Positions 10,585-22,590 of a stretch of DNA of 64,000 nucleotides are shown one piece after another. The first letter of the stretch is position 1, and the number at the start of each line of letters is the position of its first letter. The notes beneath the pieces were generated by a model, which made no database searches, was not told the origin of the DNA, and was given only the letters and a program-made list of their open reading frames with translations. The translations under genes were made by a program, and so were the position numbers. The DNA comes from Brasenia schreberi (taxonomy: Eukaryota > Streptophyta > Magnoliopsida > Nymphaeales > Cabombaceae). The stretch covers positions 8,022,001-8,086,000 of the forward strand of contig JAYKKT010000041.1 in assembly GCA_036023115.1 (NCBI GenBank), written 5' to 3'.

Positions 10585-12391
10585 TAAGCTCTAAGATAGA
10601 CATGTGAATAGGAATCTTTGAAAGGTGGTTTTCGAAGTCATAAAGATTTAGGATGACTTTGTCCTTATCTGCTTTTGGCAGAACACTAGGGATACATGCT
10701 TTTGAGGGGTCAGGCACACTGACCACCTTTTGAGCACCTTGAAGGTGTGGGGGTTGATAGATCCTCCCAGATCTAGTGACTTCCCCCATGACCAGCCTAG
10801 GGTTCGCGCTAACTTTGGCTCTAAGGATGAGCTGAGGAGAACCTTGGATTTTTAAAACTGGTTTTACTGGGGATTCCACTTTTGGTGGTCCCCGAATGAC
10901 GACTTGGGCGAGCTTCTTGTATAGTACAAGAATGGGCGCACAAGTAGGTCGACCAGGTTCTGGTTTTTGCGCTAGTTCCTTGGAAATGGTGAGGGTACAT
11001 ACCTCCTTTCCTTTCCCACTGCCACTGGCGTGTTTGGGAAAGGGTTCCTTGAAGATAGCTTGAGGTGGCTCAGGTTCCGCAGTGACCTGGAGCCGACCTT
11101 CTGCTATCAAGTTCTCAATTTTATTTAAGAGGGAGAAGCAACGTTTGGTATCATGGCCTTTGAGCCGATGATACTTACAAAATCGGTTTAAATACCCCCC
11201 TTTGGAAGTGACTCCTTCGGGGATTTTGGGGAGTTCTATCATGCCCTGGGCAAGTAGGAGGTCTAGGACCTCCGACACAGGTTGCCCCAGCGGAGTGTAC
11301 TCCCGTTTTTCAACCGGTTTTTGAAAATTTTGCTCCCTCTTATTTTCTAACTTTTCAAAATTTTTGGAAGTGCCCGCCACGCCTAGATCCACCCGGACAT
11401 TGGCGATTTTATGGGGCTTTGCCCCTTTGTCCGTCGTGAGCAGCCCATATGCGATGGGCTTTTCCAAGCGGGTTTTTGGAACGGCGCTTCCTTTCCACAA
11501 GTGATCGTATGTCCCTTTTCGCAAGTTGGTTTCGAAAAGAGAGACCTTTTTGATCAACTTATGGAAAGTTGAGATCTCATGGAGCGAGAGAAGGGTTTTT
11601 AACTCGCTTTTAAAATTATCCAGGATGAGCATTACTGCGCATCCTTCGGATATGGGCTCTCGCACTTGGCCCAAAAGCGACCTCCATCTTATAATGAAGG
11701 CATGTACGTCTTCGTTCATGCCTTGCTTTGTATCCCTTAAGGTATTCAGAGTCGGTGTGACTTCTACGTTGTGTGCAAATCTTTGCATGAAGTAGTTCAC
11801 TAACTCTTCAAAAGTAGCGAACTGGCTTAAGTCGTAGGAAGCCAGCCATTTGGCAGCTGTGCCTTTAAGGGATAAAGGGAACCAATACACCCATTTCATC
11901 GAGTCCTTTTTCTTCTTATGGGCTCGACGCGAGAAAAGCTGCAAGTGAGACCTAGGGTCTCCCATGCCATCATACCGATGGAAGTTCGGTATTTCATCGT
12001 CACTGTATGTTTCGTAATCCATAGGAAGGAAATCAGATAGGGCGTAGCTTCTTTTCTCTTTATTCTGCCCTTTCAACAACTGCTGTAGGGCTTTACGGTC
12101 CTTTTGTGTGAAGGACTCGTGGTATTGGTTGCCTTCCATTACGGAGGCCTCTTTGTGCTTGCGAGGTTTTTCAAATTTCTTTTCAGGCCTTTGTTCACCA
12201 TTTGATGAACATGAATCGCCTACTTCAGCCTCTTGGCTGAGAGCATCGATTTTGGCCTCAAACTCCCTTCTCAAGTCCTCGATTTCATCTAGTTTTATCT
12301 TGTTTTTGAAAATCCTCCTAGAGTGAGAACTTGATGCGCATGAGTCTTGGCTCGACACTTCACTTGGATTGGATTTTGACATGCTTTTCAA
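10565..12391 (-). pseudogene. gag: gag polyprotein of element A, C-terminus lost to duplication
   Basis: Structural protein that forms the virus-like particle and binds element RNA. The ATG at 12391 lies ~110 bases inside the primer-binding site. Residues about 20-60 are charged and helix-forming; residues about 150-270 form a retrotransposon gag/capsid domain (HLQLFSRRAHKKKKDSM, VYWFPLSLKGTAAKWL, FIIRWRSL). Near residue 400 there is a zinc-knuckle-like CKYHRLKGHDTKRC (C-x2-H-x4-H-x4-C). The frame then enters the duplicated linker and ends ...ILELKFEPVR at the filler, so it is separated from the protease frame at 9053-10420. Uninterrupted for 608 codons otherwise. Compare the plus-strand copy at 16827-17315. 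Confidence 0.88.
10585..11013. repeat. 429-bp direct duplication, copy 2 (element A gag-protease)
   Basis: Second copy of the unit at 10126-10554. The gag frame runs through this copy, then enters the filler and stops at 10565. Confidence 0.95.
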
Positions 12392-12500
12392 GCTTTCTCA
12401 AAATGTCCTAAGTACAAGCAAAGAAAACAAGTTAAAATGACACTTTTTACAAAATTTTCGCAAGACTTCTACTTAAAAACTCGATTTTTGAAAGGCTCAC

Positions 12501-12518
12501 GTCTCACCGGGCGTGCCA
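12501..12518 (-). promoter_or_regulatory. Primer-binding site of element A
   Basis: The minus strand reads TGGCACGCCCGGTGAGAC five bases inside the 5' LTR end. It begins with TGG, as expected for pairing with a tRNA CCA end, and matches the site of F (29773-29790) except for one base. The tRNA species was not assigned. Confidence 0.85.
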
Positions 12519-13044
12519 ATCTCTGTAGATGCACGAAAAATCCCTGCTTCTCACCCCTTCAGGGCTTGGAGCGGATCCTCTCGTGTGTCTAAGGAATATT
12601 TATGCAAACAGGGCGTGCCAACTAGCTTACCTAAGCTAGCGAAGATATATTTAAAACTGACTTCTAATCGTGGCGACTGTGAGCAAGTGAGCTCTTATCG
12701 TGGCGACTGGGAGAGAAAGTCTACGAAGCGGTTCGAGGTGTCTAATTCGGGTCTTTTAGATGCGATTGCATATTTTAGATCACGTGGATTTGCACGTGCC
12801 TAAGTCTTTCCTTTTATCCCTTTTCGGGCCACCTAGTTTGTGTGTTATGAACACTCCACTACATGGGCGAATTCGAGCGGGGCTTGCTTAGATGCAATAT
12901 GCGTCCTACCTCGTGGTATGGCGTAGATGCAATGCAAACTCACGCTACTCCAAAGGGAAAACCCGAATGTAAAGACAATACTGAAGGGAAATAACCGAAG
13001 GGAAATGACTTGAAATATAAATGCTGAAGGGAGATATGTATAGA

Positions 13045-13675
13045 GAGTATGTATATGAGCCCTTACTCGGGTCTTGCAAATAAGAGCGAAGGCTCAATGT
13101 GGGTGCGTGCTTGAATGGAAAGACTTACACACACGACATGAAATTAAACCCAAATATAAATTGTAGTATGGCCTTGACTAAGGTCTTGGGAGTAAGAGCG
13201 AAAGCTTAATGTGTGTGAGTGCTTGAATTGAAGTACTACGCACACAACATGAAATGAAACCCAAATATAACTGCAGTAGGCCTTGACTAAGGTCTTGGGA
13301 GTAAGAGCGAAAGCTCAATGTGTGTGAGTGCTTGAATTGAAGTACTACGCACACAACATGAAATGAAACCCAAATAGTATAGGTCGGCCCTTACTTGGGT
13401 CTTTCAAATAAGAGCGAAGGCTCAATGTGTGTGAGAGTGCTTGAATTGAAAGACTTACACACACGACATGAAATGAAACCCAAATAGTATAGGTCGGCCC
13501 TTACTTGGGTCTTTCAAATAAGAGCGAAGGCTCAATGTGTGTGAGAGTGCTTGAATTGAAAGACTTACCCACACGACATGAAATGAAACCCAAATAGTAT
13601 AGGTCGGCCCCTACTTGGGTCTTTCAAATAAAAGCGAAGGCTCAATGTGTGTGAGAGTGTTTGAATTGAAAGACA
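13045..13675. repeat. Tandem array, six units of ~110 bp inside the 5' LTR of A
   Basis: Same array as at 1275-1905, in the partner LTR, with the same unit order and only point differences. Confidence 0.9.
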
Positions 13676-14617
13676 ACACACCTAACTTAAGCAAAACCCT
13701 ACAAAATGAAAGTATATGTATATACTTATGTATTAGGGGCTGATTAGGCCCGTGTGTGTTCAAAATCGTGCACAACTGGGAGAGTGCACGTGTGTGGGTT
13801 TGCCAAGCCACGTTATTACAAGCGGGGGGAGACTATGCTCCGTTATTACAACCCCGTATCGAATTAAATCTCAAGCAAGTATACAACTAAAGACCGAGTT
13901 AGGCACTTACTAGTAGCTGGTCCGCAGATGCCTTGCTTGAGCGTGGGCTTGGCCTTCGCCTTGGGCTGCAAAAGGGAGCTCCGCGAGGGTGAACGGCAAG
14001 AGGTGCTGGCCGGAGGTCCTTGGTGCGTGGAAGAGGCGCCTCGAAGGTGGCTGGTGGCTAGCAAAGGGCTGTCTTTGGTGGGTTGGGTTAAAGGACCTAA
14101 GGAGGGTCACTAGGGGGAGTGTAGTGTTGGGGAATATGGCACTAAGGGAAGGGAACTAGATAGGGGAAGCTCTTAGGGAGTTGGATGGGGTAGCCGGGTG
14201 TAGCTAGGTTGGTTAGGTAGTGGCGGGTAGTTAGGATGCTATGGGTTCGGTTGAGGGAAAAGGGTGGCAGCAAGTGGCTGGCTGTGGGGGCAGGTGGTGG
14301 TAGTGCAGGTGGTTGAGAGTGGAGAGGGAGTGGAGAAGAAGTAGAGTGGAGTATGGGGTACTAACCGGATGATGGGAGGCGGCGGGTGGTTAAGGAGCAG
14401 CTGGTTCGGCCGAAGCCCGGGGTGGCGACAGGTGGTTGGCCGGCTAGGGTGTGGTGGAGCAGTTGGAGCACGGTGGTGACTGGTGGTGGTGCAGGTGGAA
14501 GGCCCGGCTGGTGCTGGAAAGGGGTGAGAGTGGATGAGAGAGGATGGAAGGGGATGAGAGAGGCTGGAAAATGGGTGGGCTCCTTGATCATGGAACCCAC
14601 CCCCAAGGGGGGAGGGG

Positions 14618-14625
14618 TTTATATA
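14618..14625 (-). promoter_or_regulatory. TATA box in the 5' LTR of A (candidate element promoter)
   Basis: TATATAAA on the minus strand in the 5' LTR. Transcription from here would read into gag. A second weaker TATA-like site (CATAAATGGAGG, minus) lies near 15250. Confidence 0.6.
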
Positions 14626-14719
14626 GGGATGGGTAGGTCGGTTAGGGCTGGGTTTGGGGTAGTGGTTAGGTGGTTTAGGTAGGGTGGTATGATGATAAGG
14701 TGGGCTGGAAAGGGTAGGG

Positions 14720-15040
14720 CCAGATATTTTAGATACTAGTGGTTTGGGTAGGTTGTGGGCTAGGGGTGGTTTAGGGGTTTAGGGTTCGGTTAGGTGGATT
14801 GGTTCTAGGGTGAGGTTTAGTGAGCTAGGTTAGGTGATTAGGCTAGGATTAGGCTAGGTTTAGGAAAATTAACCTAGGTTTAGGGAAGGATTAGGGAAGT
14901 GGGTTAGGTGATTAGGTTAGGATTAGGCTGGGATTAGGGAAGTAGGTTAGGTGATTAGGCTCAGATTAGGGGCGGATTAGGGTGGAAGGCTAGGATTAGG
15001 TATTTTAGGTTAGATTTAGGTGAAGGAGCTCCCTTTGCAT
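14720..15040. repeat. Telomere-like tract in the 5' LTR of A
   Basis: Copy of the tract at 2940-3260 with scattered substitutions. Confidence 0.75.
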
Positions 15041-15850
15041 GGCCCATAGACCTTAACCACATCATGTTGGTGCAGCCCTAGGTTAGGTTTTGGCTAATTA
15101 CAAGATCAAACCCACTCAATTAGGCTAACCCACATGATTAACTCCAAACTTGACACACAAGTCAAGCTTAATTACAACACACTTGATCTTATCCATCCCT
15201 GCTCTCTCTCAAGCCCATAATCTCACGTGAAATTCAATGGGCCCCACCTCCATTTATGAGAAGGTGATGTGGGCCATGGATATGGATATTGGATTGGATT
15301 TTTGAATCCAAATCCAAGTCCATACATGGGTTTGGATTGGGATTTGGATATATATGGTCCAGATCCAATCCAAACTGAACTCTGACTCCTTTGAGCTGTA
15401 TTCGAAACGAACGGTTTGTGCGGGGCCTGACAGCATCAGTGCTCCGTCTGCGTTGGGTCTTCGCCAACATGATCGTCCGCCTCTGTTTTCGCCTTCCGGA
15501 GATGACTTCAAAGGATGTTTTGAGGATAACAGGGTCTTGGACGTTCGAGATCCTGGGGGTGTGAATTTGATACAAGAGTTGTTGTGCCGGGCTCGACAGG
15601 TGCTCCGGTTCTGGGCTCTTCTTAGCTCTCCTGGTCCTGTCTTGATCGGGCCAAGCCGCTTCAGGGTTTCAAAACATGTTTTAAAAAGATTTGAAAAGCC
15701 ATATTATATGTTTCAAAATATAGAGTTCAAAACATATGTACAGGGTTGTCTGGAAGGCTCCTGGGTTTCCAAACTCAAAATAGCCCTTTGGGGCTGCTTT
15801 TACAAAACCAGATGAAATTGAGAAATTCGTGGGATTTCGGGGTGTTTATA

Positions 15851-15855
15851 AGAAG
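15851..15855. repeat. Target-site duplication of element A, right copy (AGAAG)
   Basis: Matches 674-678 and abuts the outer end of the 5' LTR of A at 15850. Confidence 0.93.
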
Positions 15856-16826
15856 TACTCAATGGCTGCTAAAATGAACCTATGCCCATTCGATGCCTTT
15901 GGAAATATTGGGCCTACAATATCAAACGCCCACATGGTAAATGGCCAGGAGCTGACCACGGAATACAATGATGATGATTGGATATGAATGGCATGCCCAT
16001 GCACTTGGCATGGATGACACTTCCTAACATGATCGTGGCAATCTTTTCTCAGGGTGGACCAAAAATAACCCGCTCTAAGTATTTTCATTGCCATCATGTT
16101 GGCATTAACATGACCTCCACATTCTCCATCGTGGAATTCATGCATAACAATCCTAGCTTCCTCTAGATCGACACATCTTAGTAGGATGCCGGTAAAACTT
16201 TTTTTATACAAAACCCCACCCAAAATCGTGTATCAAGTAGAAATTTTCTGGATGAATGCCTTATCTTTGGATGTGACATCCTCAATAAATCCCTCATTTT
16301 CTAGAAAACATTTGATGTCATAGAACCAAGGTTTTTCTACAGAATCTGGATTGTTTTGGCAAATTTCCAAATAGTGTGTAGATGGAGTTGGTGCATGCCA
16401 TATTTCTAAGGATCGGGTTCCCAAAGTGGGATCGACCTTTAGGGCTGAACCCAAGGATGAGAGGACGTCGGCAATGCCATTATCCTCTCTTCCTACGTGT
16501 GTGAGTGTACACGATTGGAATGACTCAACCAATCGAGTGGCCAACTTGTGATATGGAAGAAGTTTTTCATTTCGCACTTGCCAAATTTTCAAAACTTGGT
16601 TTATAACTAGGAGTGAGTCTCCAAAGACCTCGATGCATGATGCCCCTAGAGTTTTCGAAATCCTTAAGCCTTGTATGAGTGCTTCATACTCAGCTATATT
16701 GTTGGAACATTCGAAATCTAGGCGAATTGCTATGGAGATCTCACCCTTTTCAAGGGATATGAGGATGACCCCGGCACCAACCCCTCGTTGGTTTTGTGCC
16801 CCATCGAAGTGCATCTTCCACACTTG
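15851..16826 (-). pseudogene. Element B: archaeal-type RNase H and integrase N-terminus
   Basis: Read on the minus strand from 16826: the second RNase H (VWKMHFDGAQNQRG, then NNIAEYEALIQG, FGDSLLVIN, REDNGIAD), a linker, and integrase with the zinc region (HDGECGGH ... CHPCQVHG) and the first catalytic Asp (WAFDIVG). It stops at the LTR of A (15850) and resumes at 678. An in-frame stop (IQKIST*) at about 16233 splits it. At 16826 it fuses head-on to plus-strand gag of element D. It is most easily read as the downstream half of the element whose gag-protease end lies at 40488-41290. Non-functional. Confidence 0.87.
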
Positions 16827-19038
16827 AGGGATACAAAACAAGGTGTGAATGAGGACGTGCATACGTTCATCATTCGTTGGAGGTCTCTCCCAAGTCAAGT
16901 GCGAGAGCCAATATCCGAAGGATGCGCAGTCATGCTCATCCTGGATAATTTTAAAAATGAGTTGAAAACCCTTCTCTCGCTTCACGAAATCTCAACTTTC
17001 CATAAGTTGATAAAAAAAGCATCCATTTTCGAAACAAATTTGAAAAAAGGGGTTTATGATCACTTATGGAAAGGAAGCGTGATTTCGAAAACTCACTTGG
17101 AGAAGTCCAACACTTATGGGCTACCCACCGCGGATAAAGGGGCAAAGCCCCACAAAATCGCTAATGTCTGGGTGGATCCAAGCCCGGCAAGTGCTTCAAG
17201 AAATTTTGAAAAAATAGAAAATAAAAGGGAGAAAAGTTTTCAAAAACCCTTTGAAAGATGGGAGTCAGCCTGTATCGGAGGTCCTAGACCTCCTACTCGC
17301 CCAGGGGATGATTGAACTCCCCAAGATTCCCGAGGGAGTCACTTCAAAGGGGGGATTTTTAAACAAATTCTGCAAGTATCATCGGCTCAAAGGCCATGAT
17401 ACAAAGCGGTGTTTCTCCCTCTTAAATAAAATTGAGAACTTGATAGCAGAAGGCCGGCTCCAAGTCGCTGAAGAACCTGAGCCTGCCCAAGCTATCTTCA
17501 AAGAACCCTTCCCCAAGCACGCAAGTACCAGTGGGAAGGGAAAAGAGGTATGTGCTCTCACGATTTCGAAGAGTCTAGCATATGCATGTGAGTCTGGTTT
17601 GTCTACTTGTGCATCTACTCTCATAGTTTACAAAAAACCTGCCCAAGTAGTCATCCGGGGACCACCAAGAGTTCCATCCCTGGTTAAACCAGTTTTAACA
17701 ATTCAAGGTGCTCCAAATCTCTCGATTAGAGCCATGTTAAGTGCGAAACATAGGTTGATCGTGGGGGAGGTGACAAGATCCAGGAGAATCTACCAACCTC
17801 CACATCTGCAAAGTGCTAAAAAGGTGGTCAGTGTGCCTGACCCCTCAAAAGCATGTATTCCTAGAGTTTCGCCAAAAACGGACAAAGAAAATGTCGTGTT
17901 AAAGGTATATGATTTCGAAAACCATCTTTCAAAGATTCCTATCAACATGTCCATCCTAAAGCTAAGACAAACTTCGCCTAGGCATAGATTAGTGTTAGAG
18001 AAAATTCTAGAAAGCGCAAAGGTTAGTTCGAACATTACCCCAGAATCCTTGTCCAATCAAGTGGCCTCCATAGGAGCAAAAACGCCCATCGTATTCTCGG
18101 AAGACGATGTAGAAAGACCCTACGAGTCCCATAACCAGGCCCTACATATTGAGGTGGTTCTGAATAACCACTCTCTAGATAGGTGCCTAGTCGATGGGGG
18201 AGGAGGGCTCAACATCCTTCCACTTCATGTGGCGAACCAAATCAGAGTCACCTTGACATCCGTAAACCCATGCCCCATCGTCATCACTGGATACGATGGG
18301 AATGTGTCTAGACCACTAGGATCTATCGAACTCCCCATGGAAACGGGAGGGATAGCGCACACGGGGGTATTCCATGTCCTAGACATCCCCCTCGATTATA
18401 ACCTGTTGTTGGGAAGGCCCTAGATACACAGTTTGTGCATTGTGCCATCAACCTTCCACAGGTGTGTCAAAATCACTTTCAGGGACAAAGTCATTGTAAT
18501 CCTAGGTGAGAGTCATCCTCAGCTTCAAGAGATCATAAATTCTCCTTGCTTGTCAAGTTCCCAGACCCACGAGGTAAAACTGGGGCAGACCATGCTCGAG
18601 CCACCAAGGCTCACATTGAAAAACCCTAGGAAGGTCGTATATGTGAAGGGGCCACCCAAGGCTGGCCCCCTCAAAGTTCTGACTATTCTAGGAAAACCCA
18701 AGAATCCCCTATTTCCAAAACCCCTAGACAAAAAGCCCTATGTGCATAAAATAGACGACAGCAAGTTCTAAGACCACGATTTATATCAAACTTTCTCTAA
18801 AAACAAAAAATTGTGGAACATGCTGTTAAATATGGGCTATTTGCCATATTAAAGTCTAGGGGCACAAAATCAGGGTCTCCTAGAACCCATACTGCCTAGA
18901 GCCAATCCAAGCCAATATGGGATCGGGTATACTTCCAGAATACCACCAGAACCACCCCCTGTGACCACCTGGGTCAAGGGTACCCTGGAGCCTAACTTAG
19001 AAGAGACCTACGATTTAGACCTCTTATTTAGAGTCTAA
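16827..19038 (+). pseudogene. Element D: gag (second half), protease and G-patch-like region
   Basis: Plus-strand copy of the gag-protease module, starting abruptly within the gag domain (RDTKQGVNEDVHTFIIRW). It continues with the zinc knuckle (CKYHRLKGHDTKRC), the protease (CLVDGGGGLNILP) and the G-patch-like segment (WNMLLNMGYLPY), and ends ...DLLFRV at 19038. Lesions: a ~15-base deletion with frameshift near 17265, TAG in place of Trp after LLGRP at 18421, and further stops near 18770 and 18850. It lacks the duplication present in element A, which supports the duplication in A being secondary. Its pol should follow but is replaced by the inserted element E at 19079; its integrase end is proposed at 36716-36985. 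Confidence 0.87.
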
Positions 19039-19078
19039 CCTGTAGCGTTTTCCCTTTGTAGGTATTATGGAAGATCCC

Positions 19079-22000
19079 TATAGACGTGATTTTATTTCAA
19101 ATCGTGGGATCCGAAATCAAACCCTCGAACTACGTTAGGTTGCGTGAGCGTGCCAGTTAGTTTATCAAAACTAACAAATTCTGGTTTTCTGACTTCTAAG
19201 AACGATTGTGGACAAGTGAGATCTTTTCGACTTAGGCCTTCTTGAACCGGCGCTCAAGGGTCAGCCTAGACGCTTGAAATTTGTTTGAATCCATTAATTC
19301 GAGAAAGGAAAAATCAGATTTTTCAATAGTTTCAGATTTGTGTTTAAGTTCTTGATTTCTGAAAATTTTCAGATTCTGAAAGTTGTAGAATCTGTTCAGT
19401 TCCAAAGACCTGTTCTTCGAATTTTTTAAAATACTTTTGATTCTCCGAAAATTCTAAAACTTTTATAGAATAGAGACACGTGTGTGTAGAATCAGAATAT
19501 ATTTTTATTTTATAATTTTGTTCTTTATTTTCTGAGAATTAAATATAGAATTAGAAACTGTTATAAAATTCGGAACAGCCCTGTTCCTGTGAATCAGAAG
19601 CTCAGAAAAACAGCAATATCTCAGCACTCAGTCATCCAATTTCGATAAAATTTGTTGTGTTAGAAATATACGAATGTTAGGTTTCCAAAGAATCAAATTT
19701 CATCCAATTTCGTTCAGTGGTTGAAGAGATATGGGAAAAAGAACAGAGGTTTGTTACTGAATGTTCTGTTTCTGTAAAACGCAATCTGGATTTTGTATAA
19801 ACTTCATGGATCTAATTGGCTAGGCAACAGTTCATAAAAAATCCTCAAAATTTTATATAAGAACGTCTGATATGTCTAGATTATTAATGCAAAATTTCGA
19901 AGCAATTGGCTTATCCGTTTGTCTATAAAAATTCCGTGATCAGACGCGTGTGCACGGACAGTTTCAGAAACCAAGTTTGCAGAAAATTTCAGAAAGTTCC
20001 TAACGTGATTCTAAAACGAAATTCAACCTGTATCAGTCCTAATGATGCATGGAAATCATCTAAACATGGATTTTAATTCCGTTCATGAAGGAATCATGCA
20101 TGTTTGTATCGATATAAATGAAGAACACGGGCTCAAGGCCTTGATTCACGTACAAATTTCCAGAATCTGTGCTTTTTCAGATTCTCATGAATTAAAACCA
20201 ATTTGTGCAAGAATTCCAACCTGTGTGAGTGAGAGGAGACGTAGGAGCACTTCGCCGGACGATCGTCGGAACCAGGCCGGACTTCCTTCTTCTCCTTCTT
20301 CTCTTCCTTTCTCTCTCTCTCTCTCTATTTCTCTGAATTTTCGGACTGAACCTCTTGATGCTCGTTGGTTGATGCCCTGTGCAGCACTTGGGAGAGCCTT
20401 TTTATAGGCTCTGACTGTGATTTGGATAAGCCTGATGGTTGGGATTTGGATGAGTTCGGTTTTGATTGTGTTGATAAAATCTTATCTTGATTGGTTGGAA
20501 CGTCATCTGCATTTGATAGGCATAATCCTTGTTTGATTGTTGAACGTTATCTACATTTGATAGGCATCTGAGTTGTTGAATCATTATCTGTATTTGATTT
20601 CATCTGCATTGGGCAATCTTGAACGTGATCTTCTGATCCTTCCTCAATCTGTTGCAGATATGGATGAGAAGCTCTAGAAGTCGTTGACAACATGCAGCTG
20701 GGAGTCGTTGAAGGCTGTTGAGAAGCGGTTCACAAGGGTGATCATCACAATGGAACGTCTCTTCTTCTTTTGTTGTGCCACGCACACTATCTGCATCTTC
20801 TGGTTTTAACTGTTGTGGCAGAACGCCGTCATTATCGTTGCTGTGATGAATCTTTTGTTGCGCTGTCCTTCAGTGCTTCTTTGTCGACTTCATTGGTAAG
20901 CTTCAAAACAAAGAAAACCGCTAGCTCCTTCCAGCACTTTACCATGATGACTCCTTACAGGATGAGAAGATTTCAAATACTTTCCAGCACCTGACTTTTT
21001 ATCCACTTAAACAGGCCTGGAAGGCTGACCTCAGCACCATCAAGCTGCTCCAATAACAGAGCATTTTCGGCCTCCAAACCATTAAGCACTTCCTCCTATT
21101 ATTTAACAAATGTTTGTATTTCATATGCTACTGCAACATCCAGATCACGCTCTTGTAAAGTTTCTGACAGCTCCTGTCTAACTTCACCTTCAATGCGAGC
21201 TAGTGACTCTTGAGCCTTCGCTGCTGTGTTTTCAATTTCTAAATAGTCTGCAATTAGTTTTCTTAATTTCTTTGTCGGTTAGAGGTGCCTCAAAACTGAA
21301 TTTATCACCATCCTTGGAGATCGGTGGTTTCCTATCATCAGAATGAACACTAGGTGCTTAACTAGGATCACCTTCTCCATCTTCTGAGTTCTTCTCCTTT
21401 CCCTGCATCTCAATCAGGGATTGATTTTGTTCCTTTTGACATTTAGTTTCCTCGATAACAGAGTTGAAGACCTGTGTACAATCTCTCTTTTATCTGCACA
21501 CTTGCAGTAAAAGTGGTTAAAGAAATCCATGTTCCATACCCACATATTTTGAAAGTATTAATTGGGCCTATGTTACGAATTTGTAAACCAGCCATCATGT
21601 TCTCGAGATTTACTCCATGAGCGTTGGAACATTAGCATTATTCTTATCATAATGTAACAAATGACGATGCAAACTGATGCATATCCACACTAATTACCTT
21701 GACACCCAAGTGTAACATGGACACGTTACGAAAGGTGTTCGATACCAAACCTTCATTTTTGGAGGCTTTCGTTCTTGCTTCCACCTTTCCTTTCTTTTTA
21801 ATACCGACCTTACCCTCTAGAAATTGATTTCTTTCCAAATGTGAGCTTTTCTTTCTAGGAAGCTCACTTTCCCTTTTTGATGCCCGTTTTCCCTCTTTTT
21901 TAGGTGTCAAAATGCCTTTTTCTTTTGAAGAGGAAAGCTTTCAACATACTTTTCGTAATAAATCTTTTAGGGAAACGAAATCCTGTTTTTCCAGTACTAA

Positions 22001-22208
22001 GGGCAAAATCGTCATTTTTCCAAATTTTGTCAAAACTCAAAACTTTCAAAACGGAAAGCATTCTTTCATCATTTTAAAGCTTCCATAAAATTTTGGTACC
22101 AAAACAAACTTGTTTAGTGCCTTTTTCCTTCAAAAACCCCAAAATTTGCCAAAATGGCCACTTTCCTAAAAAGGTAAGAATTTTAAAAGAAAATTTTGGG
22201 TGTCTACA
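19079..22208 (-). repeat. 3' LTR of element E (about 3.1 kb)
   Basis: The right end 'gggtgtctaca' at 22208 is followed by the polypurine tract (22209-22223). The left end is placed at 'tatagacgtg', a one-base variant of the TGTAGAC end of other LTRs, where similarity to element D stops. Near the left end it shares a block with the LTR of K ('tgtggacaagtgagatcttt' versus 59528 onward, and 'ccttcttgaacc..ctcaagggtcagccta'). It is AT-rich in the middle and lacks the telomere-like tract and the ~110-bp array of A. ATCCC at 19074-19078 would be the predicted target duplication; the partner is deleted. Confidence 0.72.
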
Positions 22209-22223
22209 GATGCCCCTCTTTGG
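22209..22223 (-). promoter_or_regulatory. Polypurine tract of element E, with adjoining stem-loop
   Basis: Minus-strand CCAAAGAGGGGCATC, next to the LTR. An imperfect inverted repeat (22218-22256; one bulge and mismatches) overlaps it in the same position as in F, G, K and A. Confidence 0.82.
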
Positions 22224-22455
22224 CGTTATCCCAAATTTATTTGGATAATGTCAAAGAAGAAAACACCCATTTGCTTTTCTTCCTTAGAGACATCTTGAGA
22301 AAATGTGATCCCCTTTTGTTCCATGACATCTCTTTTCTTGGAATGACTATTATAAGGAGATTTTCTTTTGAGAACTGAGACAAAACTGACTTTCATGCCT
22401 CTATGGACGACCAGTACATATATGCCTGTGTCAAAAGTTATGGGATCTATGAACT

Positions 22456-22590
22456 ACTAGTTTATGTATGCATGTTCCAAATGTTATTCCATGGACTACC
22501 AGTTTATGTATGCATGTTCCAAATGTTATGGATCCAAGGACTACCAGTTTATGTATGCATGTTCCAAATGTTATGGGATTTCATGCCTAT
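22456..22590. repeat. Short tandem repeat, three copies of ~42-45 bp
   Basis: 'agtttatgtatgcatgttcc' followed by 'aaatgttat' recurs at 22459, 22501 and 22546. Spacing is a multiple of three, so a plus-strand frame stays open through it, but this is antisense to the element. Confidence 0.8.

Larger units (their letters stand above)
679..15850 (-). mobile_element. Element A: nearly complete Tat-lineage Ty3/gypsy retrotransposon
   Basis: The full structure is present on the minus strand: 5' LTR 12524-15850, primer-binding site 12501-12518, gag 12391-10565, protease/G-patch frame 10420-9053, pol 9027-5255, a ~1.1-kb non-coding 3' region, a polypurine tract at 4081-4095 and 3' LTR 679-4080. It is flanked by the 5-bp duplication AGAAG. 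A second, archaeal-type RNase H between RNase H and integrase places it in the Tat clade. It carries at least three disabling lesions: a 429-bp duplication in gag-protease, a Trp-to-TAG change at 8428-8430, and a 1-bp deletion near 5655. Its two LTRs differ by small indels, including a ~60-bp deletion in the 5' LTR, so it is not a very recent insertion. It is inserted in the integrase gene of element B. Confidence 0.93.
12524..15850 (-). repeat. 5' LTR of element A (3327 bp)
   Basis: Partner of 679-4080. The outer end reads TATAAACACC on the minus strand, a one-base change of the canonical TGTAAACACC, and the inner end reads TCTACA and is followed by the primer-binding site after five bases. 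Compared with the 3' LTR it lacks about 60 bases around 12697-12709; that position holds instead a second copy of 'atcgtggcgactg' (12667-12679), which looks like templated filler. The tandem-repeat, telomere-like and TATA modules are all kept. Confidence 0.92.

Noticed and set aside
16788..17315. A gag gene starting at 16788
   Set aside because: The first 13 codons are antisense RNase H of element B; the frame is an accident of the junction at 16826.
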